Below are positions 1-11,100 of a stretch of DNA of 64,000 nt, piece by piece. The notes beneath the pieces were generated by a model. It was not told the origin of the DNA. It worked only from the letters and a program-made list of their open reading frames with translations, and searched no databases. Numbering within the stretch: the stretch's first letter is position 1; each line of letters opens with the position of its first letter. The DNA comes from Bondarzewia mesenterica (taxonomy: Eukaryota; Basidiomycota; Agaricomycetes; Russulales; Bondarzewiaceae): contig SGPL01000091.1 of NCBI GenBank assembly GCA_004802705.1, positions 16,220-80,219 of the forward strand, in the 5' to 3' direction. A program made the position numbers and the translations under genes.

Positions 1-877
1 GCGCCGTCAACAGTCCGATTTCGCATCCGCTGAAATTGGCAAGCGCATGCTGAAGGGATGGGCGATGTTGGCAGATGAATGTCCTAATTCTACGTGCTAT
101 GGTGTTCCTCTGGTCCGGCCTCCAAGAGCTGGTGGAGAGAAGGATCCAAGGAAGGTGTGTACGCTGCTCCATATCTTGCCGATCGCATCCAAAACTTCGT
201 ATTTATTTAGGAATGTGTTGTGTGCGGCAATGCGTATGTGGATGAGAGGGACTCCAACGGCTTTGAGAGACTCAGGACAATTGAGCTTGGTGTTCGCCAA
301 CAGCCGTTACGCCCACCTGTGCCCCTTACAGCTGCTCTCGGTAGCTCCTCTCAAGACAAGGGCAAAGCCGTTGCCCGAGATGAAACACCAATGGTTTGTT
401 CTTTCCTACAGTCATATCTCCTCTTTCACATTTCCGTCATAGGCTGCCTCCTCTTCATTACCACCACTATCGTCAACCTCTTTGTCTAAGCTTCATAAAG
501 TGCGTAAAGAAATCGCGTCTGCGCTGTGAGGATAAAATGGTGACGTATCATCTATAGGCTCCTCAACCCTTGAACCTATCCCAACTCAACGCTGTACCGA
601 AGGCACCTCTAATTACTACTGTGGTGAGTTTCGATAACAATACGTTTACACATGCATTGTAACTTATTGTTTCCATCGTTAGCCGCACCAGTCACCAATC
701 ACACAAGCTTCTCTGGATGCATCGGTGCACGCTCTGGAGTCGACTCTGCTTTCTCTGTCCCAGCGACTGCTGTTGCACTCAGGTCAAACTATCGTTGACC
801 CTTCATCTATTGGTCAGACTGCGGACGCTATGAGCAAGGTCGCACAGGCTTTACTTCTCCTCAAGCAGCTGCAATAG
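1..877 (+). CDS. ZNRD2/p27-type zinc-ribbon protein, 5' partial
   Basis: Exons are <1-154, 211-393, 443-499, 558-623 and 683-877; the frame is open to the window edge, so the start is missing. The first visible part (GKRMLKGWAMLADECPNSTC and onward) matches the autoantigen p27/ZNRD2 domain: a Met-Leu-x-Gly-Trp stretch followed by two Cys pairs. The second pair, ECVVCGNAY, appears only after the 56-nt intron 155-210 is removed. The rest is Ser/Pro-rich and ends in an alpha-helical tail (residues like ALESTLLSLSQRLLLHSG). Known members are small zinc-binding proteins with poorly defined roles; in animals ZNRD2 is linked to mitotic and telomere-associated complexes. The domain call is good; function in fungi is unknown. 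Confidence 0.75.
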
Positions 878-1380
878 AACGGTGGCCTTCATATCTGTAG
901 CTCGTGATTTATCGCATACAGCATGCTGGACGGCAGGACAGTTTCATATTTTTGTCGGTTGGTCTTACATTTGATAGTGTTGAACAATCATGACTCTTTT
1001 TCGTTGGCTTAGGAGGCGTTAGGTACTCACCTTGAATGAACAACTCTTAAGCATACGGTTGACCATACTCGACCGGTCATCAGAAACTCAGCATCCGTAG
1101 GTGTGGTCCAACAGCATTGCAAGGCACTATCAGCGCACATGGGCAGAGAACGCTCCATCGGTAGGCCTCGGACGACCATCACAATCCATCACAGGTTAGG
1201 GCTCAGGGCGCCAAGTCTAATGGCATGGCCTATCTATAGGACATATAGCCACTTTACGTCCCGCGATACTGCGTGGCTTCCTCGTGGTATCGCCTACAGG
1301 CATCCACAACATCGTGTTATATGAAGTTCGGTTTAAAGCATGGATAGCAACCCTGTTGATGCTGAGCCCCCTTCTGTGTT
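878..1380. other. Intergenic, no supported feature
   Basis: Short open frames here (for example 1103-1324) lack family resemblance and codon character. It presumably holds the 3' end of the ZNRD2-like transcript and the promoter of the next gene. Confidence 0.5.
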
Positions 1381-3202
1381 ATGCCTCAGTTCAATATTTT
1401 CAGGTCCCGAAGAATAGCCAGCCCCAGCACTGCAACGGATGATCTGGAGTCCTATGACGATGAACAGATGTCGCGATACTCGGCAGCTAGACCGCGTTCT
1501 CCTCCTGTCTTCCGATCTTTGTTATCCAAGCACAGGAGAGCTAAGGCTCAGGTAAGACAGGTTCTTCTCTCCGAATCAAGAGCTCTCAATCCATCTGCGA
1601 AATCGATCAGATGAAGGCAGAGTCGGATGATGATGAGGTGAGACGGTGTCGTTCATGCTCGGGTTTTAATATTGTTGCTAATTTATGAGTACCAAAGGAA
1701 TGGCAATTTCTGGATAACCCTCAAGATATGCGCGCTACCGTTGAGGATTATTACTCCGACGGGGACAGTATCCCAAACGATGCCGCGGAGGAAGCCGTGC
1801 ATATCATATCGGAATCATCCCGCGTTGACAGTCCAATACCAATGGTACAGCGACAAGACTATGCTGCTCACAGTCGCCTGCATGAGGATTTCTCCCCCAC
1901 AACACCGAGGGCATCCACTGTCACGCGTCTCGAATATCGGGAACGCGAAAATGGGGGCCCTTATATGAACACCCATGTTCCATCTAATGGACTCGCCCCC
2001 CGTCACTATATGGATCTCACCCCTGTAGTGCCTGGTCAATGGCAACCGCCAGAAATATCGGCGAGTCGTAGACACGACTATCCTCATGCGAGTTCTTCCC
2101 GGGCAGTGAGCGCTAACTTCACCGTGACTCCCGTAGCTCAACACTCAACAGTATTCATCCATGATTATAGGCACCGTCACGTCAAAGCCCTGTGCCTAGC
2201 AGCAGCTCGGCCAGCGTGATTTATACACTGGATGATGGGACACGCGTACAGGTAAGAGTTATTCGGTCATCCATTTCTCAACCCGTTACCGACTGCTTCG
2301 TGACAGGTTCCCGCAGAGTCGCACAGAAGGGGACGTTCATCTCGAAAGCATGCACATCGTGGTCAAAAAAACGTTTTACATCATCCCCCCCCGGTATGAA
2401 TGTCATCTTTCGAGATGAGTATGGCGAAGAAATCACAAGGTGATTTAATGAGCGAATCGGCCAGAACATAGGTACTTACGCATCCATTGCTACTAGGGTC
2501 GGGGATTTCTCTGAGAACAGTCCCCCTGTGCATTATGAAGAAGCTCCGATAATACTCAAGGATGAGCACGGCCGTGTCATATACCAGTCTGTGCCGAGCA
2601 TTTCCGTCTCGAAGTTCTGGTCGCTCATCGTCCTCCTGTAGAACTGGCAAGTCTGATGATGGTCGTTCTGACTACAGCGAAGATACATATCGTCAAGACC
2701 GACCGAAAGTGGTCCATCTCGGTCAATTTGTGCCTCAGGGGTGAAATTTTTCTGGCTATTACCGTGGCTATATTCATAATAATGGCTCACTGGTTTGCAT
2801 AGTTCATACGGGTCTCGGTCTCCTTCCCCGATCACCGTTTCTTTGGATAACCGAGGACAGAAGATATCATCGTAAATTACTCTCCTAATCACGTATTCTC
2901 TCGCATGATCTGACGGCCATGGTGTTAGGTCGTCAGATGAAGGGCGAAGTAACATATCCAGTCATCGAACACATTGGACTCACCGAATTCATCGGTCCCC
3001 TAGCTCTCAGAGCTCGCCCAGCATGATGTACATGGCTCATGGTGGACATCAGTCTGGAGGGTCAGTCGTATTCCGCTCATCGATTCCAATTAGCTCACAT
3101 CTGTCCAACGTGAAAAGCTCAGCTCCTGAATTCCAACATCAAACCACCATTCATAAATCTCGAAGTCATGAACACCCCAGAGTGCGTAGAATATACCCGT
3201 AG
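1381..3202 (+). CDS. Unknown disordered Ser/Arg/Asp-rich protein
   Basis: A nine-exon model closes exactly in frame to a 448-residue protein: 1381-1551, 1611-1637, 1698-2123, 2171-2251, 2317-2401, 2472-2586, 2642-2740, 2803-2871, 2929-3202. I chose ATG 1381 because the upstream ATG at 1340 runs into a stop. The intron at 2124 could instead start at 2133; both keep phase. The protein begins MPQFNIFRSRR, has acidic and SR/SP-rich low-complexity stretches, and holds one possibly folded core (residues near 255-300, with HIVVKKTFYIIPPRYE). I recognise no domain. Codon usage and intron sizes resemble the neighbours, so it looks like a real but fast-evolving gene. A regulatory or scaffold role is only a guess. 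Confidence 0.6.
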
Positions 3203-3459
3203 TCGGGGCTCCATAGATATAACATTATTCGAGAGTTGAGTCTAGCCCTTGGAATTGGTATAGTGTATGATAGAGTGGAAGTGTGCTGGCCACGCTTGCT
3301 TTGAGTAAAACTGGGGCATAGGACAGTGACAGGCTCATCCAAATATTGTTATGATTTAATCAAATCAAAAGTCGAAGAGGGCATGCGTTCTCTATCAAAG
3401 AGCTATTGTATTGAAGCAGAATCAACAAACACGCACAGCAGCTCAACGACCAAAGACAG

Positions 3460-4694
3460 TTATCTTCTCATCCTACCTCGTCCTCCGCCAGAACTTCCGC
3501 GCCCTCTTCCACGACCACGACCTCTCCCGCTTCCTCTTGGAGCGCTATTCACCGAGTTGATCTCCTCTCGACTCAACTTCAGGATCCCACCGCTAAATTT
3601 ACCCACGCCCATCCGCATACCTTTCTCGCGTTTTCTGCTTGACGATGGTTCTGATGAGTCTTCGAACAGTTTTTTGATTGTTGGGTGGTAATTGCCCATA
3701 TTTTTCGCCTTGGCAGTAACACATCATTCAGTGATTAAGAGGGCAGCAGAGACAGATAAAATTACTTCTGAAATTTGTTTTTCTTGCCTTTCTGCTTGCT
3801 TTTCGAGCATTCCATCTCGAACTCGTTTTGCGGCCTTGTTTCGTTCCTTTGCACGCACGAGTTTTTCTCCCTTTCCAAGCTGTGCACCTCCAGCCAACTC
3901 CACGACTCTTCCTGCTAGTGCCTTCTTTCGCTGTGCTGAGGTCAGACCTAGAGAAGGGTTCAATGATCCGGACAATAGTTGGGTGTGGACCAAACGATGA
4001 AGCAGAGCATCGTTTTGGGTGTTGGAACTGAAAGCAGAGCTCGGATTAGAGCTTGTTCCGCAAACCAACAGTTGACACACCGTTCAATGGTTTCTTCATC
4101 ACTTGGATCTTCTAATTCATCGACATGTTCCGCAACTTGTCTCAATTTAGAGACTTTGGAAGACTTCAGTCGATATTAATGGTTACCGTGTCATGACGGG
4201 CGTCCGAACACCCACCATAAAAGCCTTGCCTTGGACTTTCCTTGATTGAATCACCGATGACGACCCTGGTTGAGTCTCAGAGAAAACGACGACGGCGGGC
4301 ATTCGTGTCGGCGTTTCTACCGAATAGCCGTCCTCTGGTTACAAGTCAGCATATACGCTTGTTCAAAAGAAGATAAAATTTGTATACCTTGAATAGATTC
4401 GTGTTCTCCTGAGCTTGGGGAGCCGTCGCTATCCACGTCTCCCCTCGGTTCTGTATCAAAACCCAGCCACTCTTCTGAAATTTCCTCATCCTCCGCAAGC
4501 CCTTCAGCTCTAGCGGCCTTACGCGGATCTGGGTATTCGATTACCGCTTCTCTCTTGCGTTTTTTGCCCTTATTCTGGGGCAATGAGAAAGAATTTAAGA
4601 AACTTTGGCCATGAGCTTCCAAGATGCTAAGCAGTTCGTTGTCTTCTGGCATCTGCACAAGTGACTGAATGTGAGAGGTGGAGGATTTTGACAA
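3460..4694 (-). CDS. Faf1-like 40S ribosome biogenesis factor
   Basis: Exons (reading order) 4694-4388, 4334-4216, 4163-4081, 4027-3766 and 3708-3460 join in phase to 339 residues. Visible features are an acidic middle (DEEISEEWLGFD), the short VVVF motif near residue 115, a basic helical segment (KERNKAAKRVRDGMLEKQ), then NYHPTIKKLFE and MGVGKFSGGILKLSREEI, and a C-terminal RGG-like Gly/Arg tail. This order resembles the Faf1/C1orf131 (DUF4602-type) family of small-subunit processome proteins that act in the nucleolus on pre-18S rRNA. It is divergent from the gene at 4856, with about 160 bp between the starts. The family call is by memory of motif order; the gene model is solid. Confidence 0.6.
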
Positions 4695-4855
4695 GTAGCG
4701 TTATGGGTCACCATGATTACGAAGTCCTACCTCCGCGCAATTGCAGTTCGGGGACTGATTTGGCATCATGCCGCGGCGGATGACTTCAGGTACGTGTCTA
4801 CCGCGCAGTCGTCCTTCATCCTATACACCTCGTAGAGCTCATCGACATATCTACT

Positions 4856-5698
4856 ATGGCTAAAACCCGCAAAGCAAAGTCACAAAAAACAGATAAGTCG
4901 GGCGCGACCATCAATGTTTCTGAGGAAGAGCAGTGGCGCTTAATTCGAGAAAGCGGGATACTCAAGAAGGTATCCGAAACTGCGTCTTTCACGGAGACGA
5001 AGCCGGGTCAGATCAAGGACCAGAAAGATGAGTTGAACGACGAGGAATGGCCCCTGGCAGAAGAGATATTTGCTGCAGTCACAATTATTGTTCCAATGTC
5101 GTTCTTGCTGCTGCTGATGTACATGTGCGTATCCATTCCTTTATTGCAGAAGGACACTACTTAAGGTGACGTGGAATGAAGTCTCATTCATTTCCAATAC
5201 GGCCAACAGCCTCAGTATGGTGTTATAGCCGAAAGAATGATCAGTGGAGTCCCCAGTATGCAATATAACTTGTTCCCCTTTCAGCTGCGAAATAACTTCT
5301 GTTATTCGCTCTTCCAGTTCTATCAATTTTCATCTTTTACAGTGAGTGAGCTGTTGAACCCAGATTCACCACGTACTAATCAAATCCTCCTCAGCTAACC
5401 GCCACAAACGAGATCGATATGCACAATCTCTACTTTTCATTCTCGCGATAGTCGTCGGTACCCGCATGATCCACCAAGTCAACTACGGCTCGTGGCTTAA
5501 GAATATGCAGCAGGTGTGTCGACATTTCTGATCAGCCTTCACGTTTACTTCTTATATCTGTTTGATCGTGTTCAGTGTCCTCCGCTTGGTACTCTTTGGG
5601 TCTATTCGATCGTGCAACTCGATCTAGGCCTGGCCGTATTGAGTCTGTGTGCCGTTGGAATATGGGTCTGGTGGACTGGCATGAAGTTGGTGTTCTAG
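4856..5698 (+). CDS. DUF7719-type small membrane protein
   Basis: Exons 4856-5128, 5210-5255, 5318-5341, 5395-5513 and 5576-5698 give 194 residues. After a charged, Lys-rich N-terminus come hydrophobic segments near residues 74-91 (IFAAVTIIVPMSFLLLLMY), 105-115 (VPILSIFIFY), 125-140 and 160-190. The C-terminal signature is GSWLKNMQQCPPLGTLWVY then QLDL and VWWTGMKLVF. This resembles the fungal DUF7719 family, whose members have no assigned function. Exon 3 is only 24 nt. Without it the frame still stays open but the membrane segment is destroyed, so the spliced form is preferred. Confidence 0.65.
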
Positions 5699-6223
5699 AT
5701 CCACACTGTAGCACGTCTGGAGGATATGATGGGCGCAAATTTCTATATCGAAAAGGCTATATACAGGCACTCAGAGCAACAATTAGACAGGTCAAAATCT
5801 GTATCCCATGCAAGGACAACAATATCTGTGCTTGCGTGCCCATGCCTTTGAGAAGCTCTGGGAGAGCGAAAGCGAGGGCAAGCATGTCGACAGATGTTCA
5901 TGTTGAACATTCGTTTTTTGATTTTTGCTCGATGATACGCCATGAAGCGGGTTGTGAGCTGAGACCCGAACGGCACCGTGTACGAGCAGATAAGGGAGAG
6001 CAGTCTCACTGAGGGACCGATGGATCCTCATGACCCCATCATCGTGAGGACCAACCACCTTCACCCAGCTTCACCCAAACGAAGTTGATCAGCAATTATG
6101 CATTGAATGAATGGATCCAGACCATCATGACAACATATAACAGAGAAAGACACGCTAGCTGAGAACGAATCATAGCGTACCAGCGTTTTGCAGGAGTGCA
6201 ACCTCAGTTAGCGGTAGACGACA
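5699..6223. other. Convergent intergenic region, nothing supported
   Basis: It lies between the 3' ends of a plus-strand and a minus-strand gene. Overlapping short ORFs on both strands (5575-6064) show no family resemblance. Confidence 0.5.
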
Positions 6224-7561
6224 TCAAACGCCTTCCCCGGTATCCAGTTCTTCGGCTAGAACCTTTACTTTACTCTGGACAATCACGAGATGAGTCAGAT
6301 ACCACGTATAAGGAGGAAGATCACAAACGGGCCAAGTTGTGTTTCGGCCTTCAAGAACTTTCCTGAGCACTCTGATTTGCCACTTGAGCCGTCTCGGTAA
6401 CGACCTTTGAACGGCAACTTGATGCTTGTCCAAGAGATCGCAGAAAGCTTTGTATACCCGATCATCCCTAGCGAAATACCAAGACTATCAAAGCGAGTCG
6501 GAGCAAACAGTGAAAACACGCAGCTGATTGAGCTAAAATGGGCACGAACCGGTATTGAGTCCCCTGTGATAGATTCCAGGGCAAGTCTCCAAACAGCCAT
6601 CATCAGCAAGTCACCAGTAGCGTTTGCGACACTAGGGGCAAACCAACTAAAAACTCGATGATGTATACGAGTGGAGGAGGAACCCACTAGTCTTCTAGAG
6701 TAGCAATAGCTTGAGCTTTGCCAAGCTCCTTTGTCGCGAAACTGCGGACCGCACTTTGCGCAGTACAAACTGGCTGACCCTGTGTCCCGGCACGTAGGGC
6801 TAAACCCACGTTTGAGACTTGGGCAAAAACCCACTTTTCGCCCTCACTCATCACGAGGGTTTGCAGAAAAGAGGCGATGAGGTCGCTCTGCGAACTTTGA
6901 AGCCCGAAATCTATTGCCAGCTTCAGATTGGCACCTGCAACAAAGATTGGCATAGGACACAGCATTAATGCATTCATGAACGCACGCAATGCTTTGAGAA
7001 TGACTTTCGTGCGTGAAAGTCCCATCTCTTCGTCTTCGAGGTGATTGATAAAACGCGAGAAGGCCCCTACCAAAATGATCGCCACTTCTCGATGCGATGC
7101 ACCTATTCGCATGGCATGAAGTAGAGGAGTAACACCCCCAGATCGTCGAACGAGCAGCTGATGAGCAGGTGAGCCAAGAGACAATCAAGTCGCAAAACAA
7201 AAGTCGGATGAGGAATGAGCTGAAGGTCAGGACGTACGTGGAATGCGCGATCGCGGACTTCCATCAAATAAGCAATATCTTTTCGCTCTACTGCACGCAA
7301 AACCTCGTATGGCTACTCGAAGATGGACAGTTATTAGCAAAGGTGATAATCCCATGGAGAACCGCTTACTTGCGGTTCTTGCCACACAGTGTTGGTATTC
7401 GCATCCTTGGAGAGACGAAGTTTAGGGCTACTAACAGTAGGGGACCTAAGCGCGATAGGTCTCGGATCCACGATGGGACTTGAAAGAGCATCTTCAATGG
7501 CTCCTGGACTTGGCGGCGTCGGACTTCTTCTAAGCTGTTTGAGGACTGATTTAGGTGCCAT
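6224..7561 (-). CDS. Conserved ankyrin-like basidiomycete protein
   Basis: Seven exons: 7561-7370, 7312-7238, 7157-6986, 6934-6688, 6631-6550, 6484-6329 and 6274-6224, giving 324 residues. A short Pro/Ser-rich N-terminus (MAPKSVLKQLRRSPTPPSPG) precedes a helical region with ankyrin-like pairs: YEVLRAVERKDIAYLMEVRD, SGGVTPLLHAMRIGASHREV and ANLKLAIDFGLQSSQSDLIA. The C-terminus is basic (PRRLKWQIRVLRKVLEGR). The ankyrin assignment rests on the TPLLHA-type turn and helix spacing, not on a full repeat consensus. Function is not known; it may be a protein-interaction scaffold. The start 7561 is the first ATG giving a continuous spliced frame. It is divergent from the Dicer-like gene. Confidence 0.7.
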
Positions 7562-8153
7562 TTGCTCGGCTTCCCGCTGCAGGAAGCCTTAAGGAGTATG
7601 TTTGGACTTCGTGATAGTATGCAAGCCAAAGACATACTGGTAGAAGGGAGGCCGGATGGGAGACATAGCATCGAAGGAAGACGAGGTTTCATGGAAGGAA
7701 ATGAGGATGGCGTGTCACTGGAATTGTCCAGATATTCGAGAATGGAAGCGTAGTTGTACATCATGGTGAGTCTTGCAACGATCACACTAAGAGCAGGGAA
7801 TTGAGAAGAATAACATTTGTACGACTGCTCGATCAGTGACCGAACACTCGTCAGCTGGTAGAGCAGACTCAGCAGAGCAGGGAACAAGTTGCTACTTCGC
7901 ACGCCCGGCTTTGAAAGCGATCCCGAACTCTCGGCGACAACGAAGATAATACAGGTCATGTGACGTGCTTTTTGTCTTCTCACTCAGGCATCGGAATCGG
8001 AGTACAACAGTGGGCCCTTGTTCGCACACCGCCACGACAGTGCTTGCTAGTACCCCAGCTAGTTGGTCCTTCAAGTTGGTTCAGACCATTATTTCTTCGT
8101 CTTGTCCTGTCCGGAATATTCGTCTACTCTTTTTGTCTCTCATCTGGTATCCG
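7562..8153. other. Divergent promoter region
   Basis: 592 bp separate the start codons of the ankyrin-like gene (minus) and the Dicer-like gene (plus). I see no clear TATA box or known operator. ORFs in it look like read-through shadows of the flanking exons. Confidence 0.4.
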
Positions 8154-11100
8154 ATGTTAAAGCTCTGGAAGCAGGCGTGGAAGAGGGCAGACGCCACTCC
8201 TTCACCTTCTGGACAAGGCAGCGATCAGAGAGATCAGTTGAGTGGGACTAGTAATGGGAGGACTTCTTCAGTCTCAACCGCTGCGGTTGTTCCACTCAAT
8301 GTCTCTGATCACTCTGACTCTGCCATGTTTTCTGCTGAGCAGCTGCTTCGTACTAAACGTGACCAGTCTACCCGACCTATAGTCGACGAAGAACTTCATC
8401 CCACGAAGAGGTTCAAGATGGAATTAAAATCTATGGATCCTCTTAATGACTCTATCGTCAGCCGCTTGCCTGAGATGGCTGAGGCTGATTTGTCTTTTGT
8501 TCCCGATATTGGTCCATTTACGATCGAATCACAGAGAGATGCGCTGATTCAAGCTCAGTCGGGCAATGGTATATTTGCATCGTATCCGACTTATGATCTG
8601 TCCATCTCATATTGCCTTTCCGTTCACAGTTATCGCTGTTCTGAATAATTTTCATGGTGCGCTCTCCGTGAACCTTTGGCAGAGGTGGTAGTGTGACTGA
8701 CTATCCCCCCATGACCAGACACGTTTTCCCTGGCTGATGCGTTCTTGCGTCAAGCGATAAACGCAGACTACATGGACATTGGACTAACATCTGACCACTG
8801 CACTACGTTGTTTTTGGTGGAGTGAGTCTGACAGGAATCTCGAAGAAGGATTGGATCTGATTGTATCAACCCAGAGATGGTCCAACGCCTTCATCGGCTG
8901 ATAACTATGCTCAGTCTCTCAGCAAAATGTCTGGCCTTACCTCTGCGTATATTTCCTCTTCGGAAGATACGCGATTGAGTGATCAATGGAAGGCCGTCTT
9001 GCATTCTGATGTCGTCGTCATCTCTCCGACGGTGTGTCCCAATGCAGTTTTAAAAGATGTCTTTTGCTCATCTTTTCATGAATTTCCTTCGAGTCGTTGA
9101 TTGCTGCCTGCATCTCACTTTCCCAGATTTATGCTATCTTCATCCTTGACGCCCGACCAGTGAAGGACAAGGATTTTCATCCTATGGTACGCGTAATGAC
9201 TGAATTTTACAGCACTGCAAATGAGCGTTCCAGGCCTCGGATCCTGGCTTGCTTGTCCTCTCAGCTTTTCTTCGACGTTACCATGTTGAAACTGGAGGAT
9301 ACTTTGAAGGCCATAGTATTCGGCGTCTCGGACGATACTCGCGCGAATTTGCTCTCCATCCCAGACTGTCCGAACGAAATAGTCATGTTCTATGAACAGC
9401 CCTCAAAGCACACGTTCACATTGCTGTACAAGCAGCTACGACAGATTGACAAAGAGGAGTCTATAGAACGCTATCATTTCTCTGAAGCACGGCATGCCCT
9501 CACTGAAGTTGGCTCTTGCGCTTCAGACTTGGTATGGCGCCGTGCGCTCAACGACATAGAGGCATCGATTCGTTCTATTCACGACGACGAGGAAGAAGAT
9601 GACGACGATGAACCTGATTCTGTGGTCATGCAAACTAGGGCGAGGGTCCAGATGCGGAATATTATCCGAAACTGGATATTCACGATGCCGAACCTGGATC
9701 CTTCATCAAGAGGATTCAACGTGACCCCAAAGTTCTTGAAATTGGTAAATATTCTTAGAACATGCCAGCCTTATAGAGATACCTTTCGCGGCATTATATT
9801 TGGTGCGTTTTTATTTCTTGCTGCCGGCACCCTCATTCATCGACTAGCCTTATAGTGCAAAAACGCGCTGTTGCTCTAGTGATAGTGGATCTTTTGCGTA
9901 CTCTGGACATGGCGTACCTTCGGCCTCATGCCTTCGTGGGACATGGACCTTTGTCCACTCCTCAAACTCAGGTCCGTTATATGTTGTTCAGGCCAGCACT
10001 CTTTTAAACTGACAGTATTTTTAGTCAGAAATTATTCACGCGTTTGGGATGGGCACGTACAATTTGCTTATTGCCACTAAGTGTGCCGAGGACCTCGAGA
10101 TACCGAAGGCATCAATTGTGATACGGTAATGGAATTGTTCCGCCGCTGTATCGTGTTCTGACTGCACATCGTCTAGATATGACATATTCGAAGTCAGATA
10201 TCATACGCGTACAGCCGTGCTCGAACAAGGGGACGCGAGAGTCATCTAGTGCACATGTTGCAAAGGGGGAACGATACTCATCGACGCATGCTGACGCAAA
10301 TAACCCAGCTGGATGTACCTTTGCAGCTCTGGGCCGAGAAGGTGGCGAGCAGTCCTCGTGGTGCTGTTCCTCCGAGAGAATTGCACGAGACGCATGATCC
10401 TTACCTTTCCGAAAGCGAAGACGAAGACGAGCCCGACAGCTACATCAAAGATCCTACCACTAGTGGACGCATCCGTCTCCAGGACGCAACTGGAATCATC
10501 TATCGTTTTGCATCGGCAGTCAAGGACACAGATGATGACTTCGCAGATATTCCCTTGTTCGAGTTCCAGGACATCACATGCGAAGGGAATGCTCAACGCC
10601 AGTTTGTATGCACAGTTAATCTTCCCGCTGCAGTTCCTATCACACACATTCGTGGCCGTCCGTGCGCTTCTATATCGCTAGCCAGGCGCGTGGCCTGCTT
10701 CGAGACATGTTCCGCCCTTTTCGATCAAGGATTGCTCGATTACCATTTCTTTCCTCAGCCTCTTAATTCTTCAGCCTTCCGAAACGGAGCGCCTGATATC
10801 TCCGAAGTACTGGAAGACGATATCGCTACATTACCACCCAAGGGAAGCTCGCAGAATAAATTAAATGGGACACGCTGCTATCCACGGAAGCAACCAGACT
10901 TTTGGTCAAACACTCTGGCGGCGAAACCAAACCCAGATTGTCTGTACCCTGTCATCGTCGTTGCCGACCGTTATCTGAATTCCAACGAGCCGTATGGCCC
11001 AATGATGGTTTTAACACGACTTCCCCTCCCGAGCATTTCAAATTTCAAACTCTTCGATTCGGGTGTTGCTACGGATGTTCATCTTCGAAAGGGCGCCGCC

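Noticed and set aside
5743..6064. Minus-strand ORFs of 88-90 residues
   Set aside because: Overlapping frames on both strands, no family resemblance, no consistent codon use.
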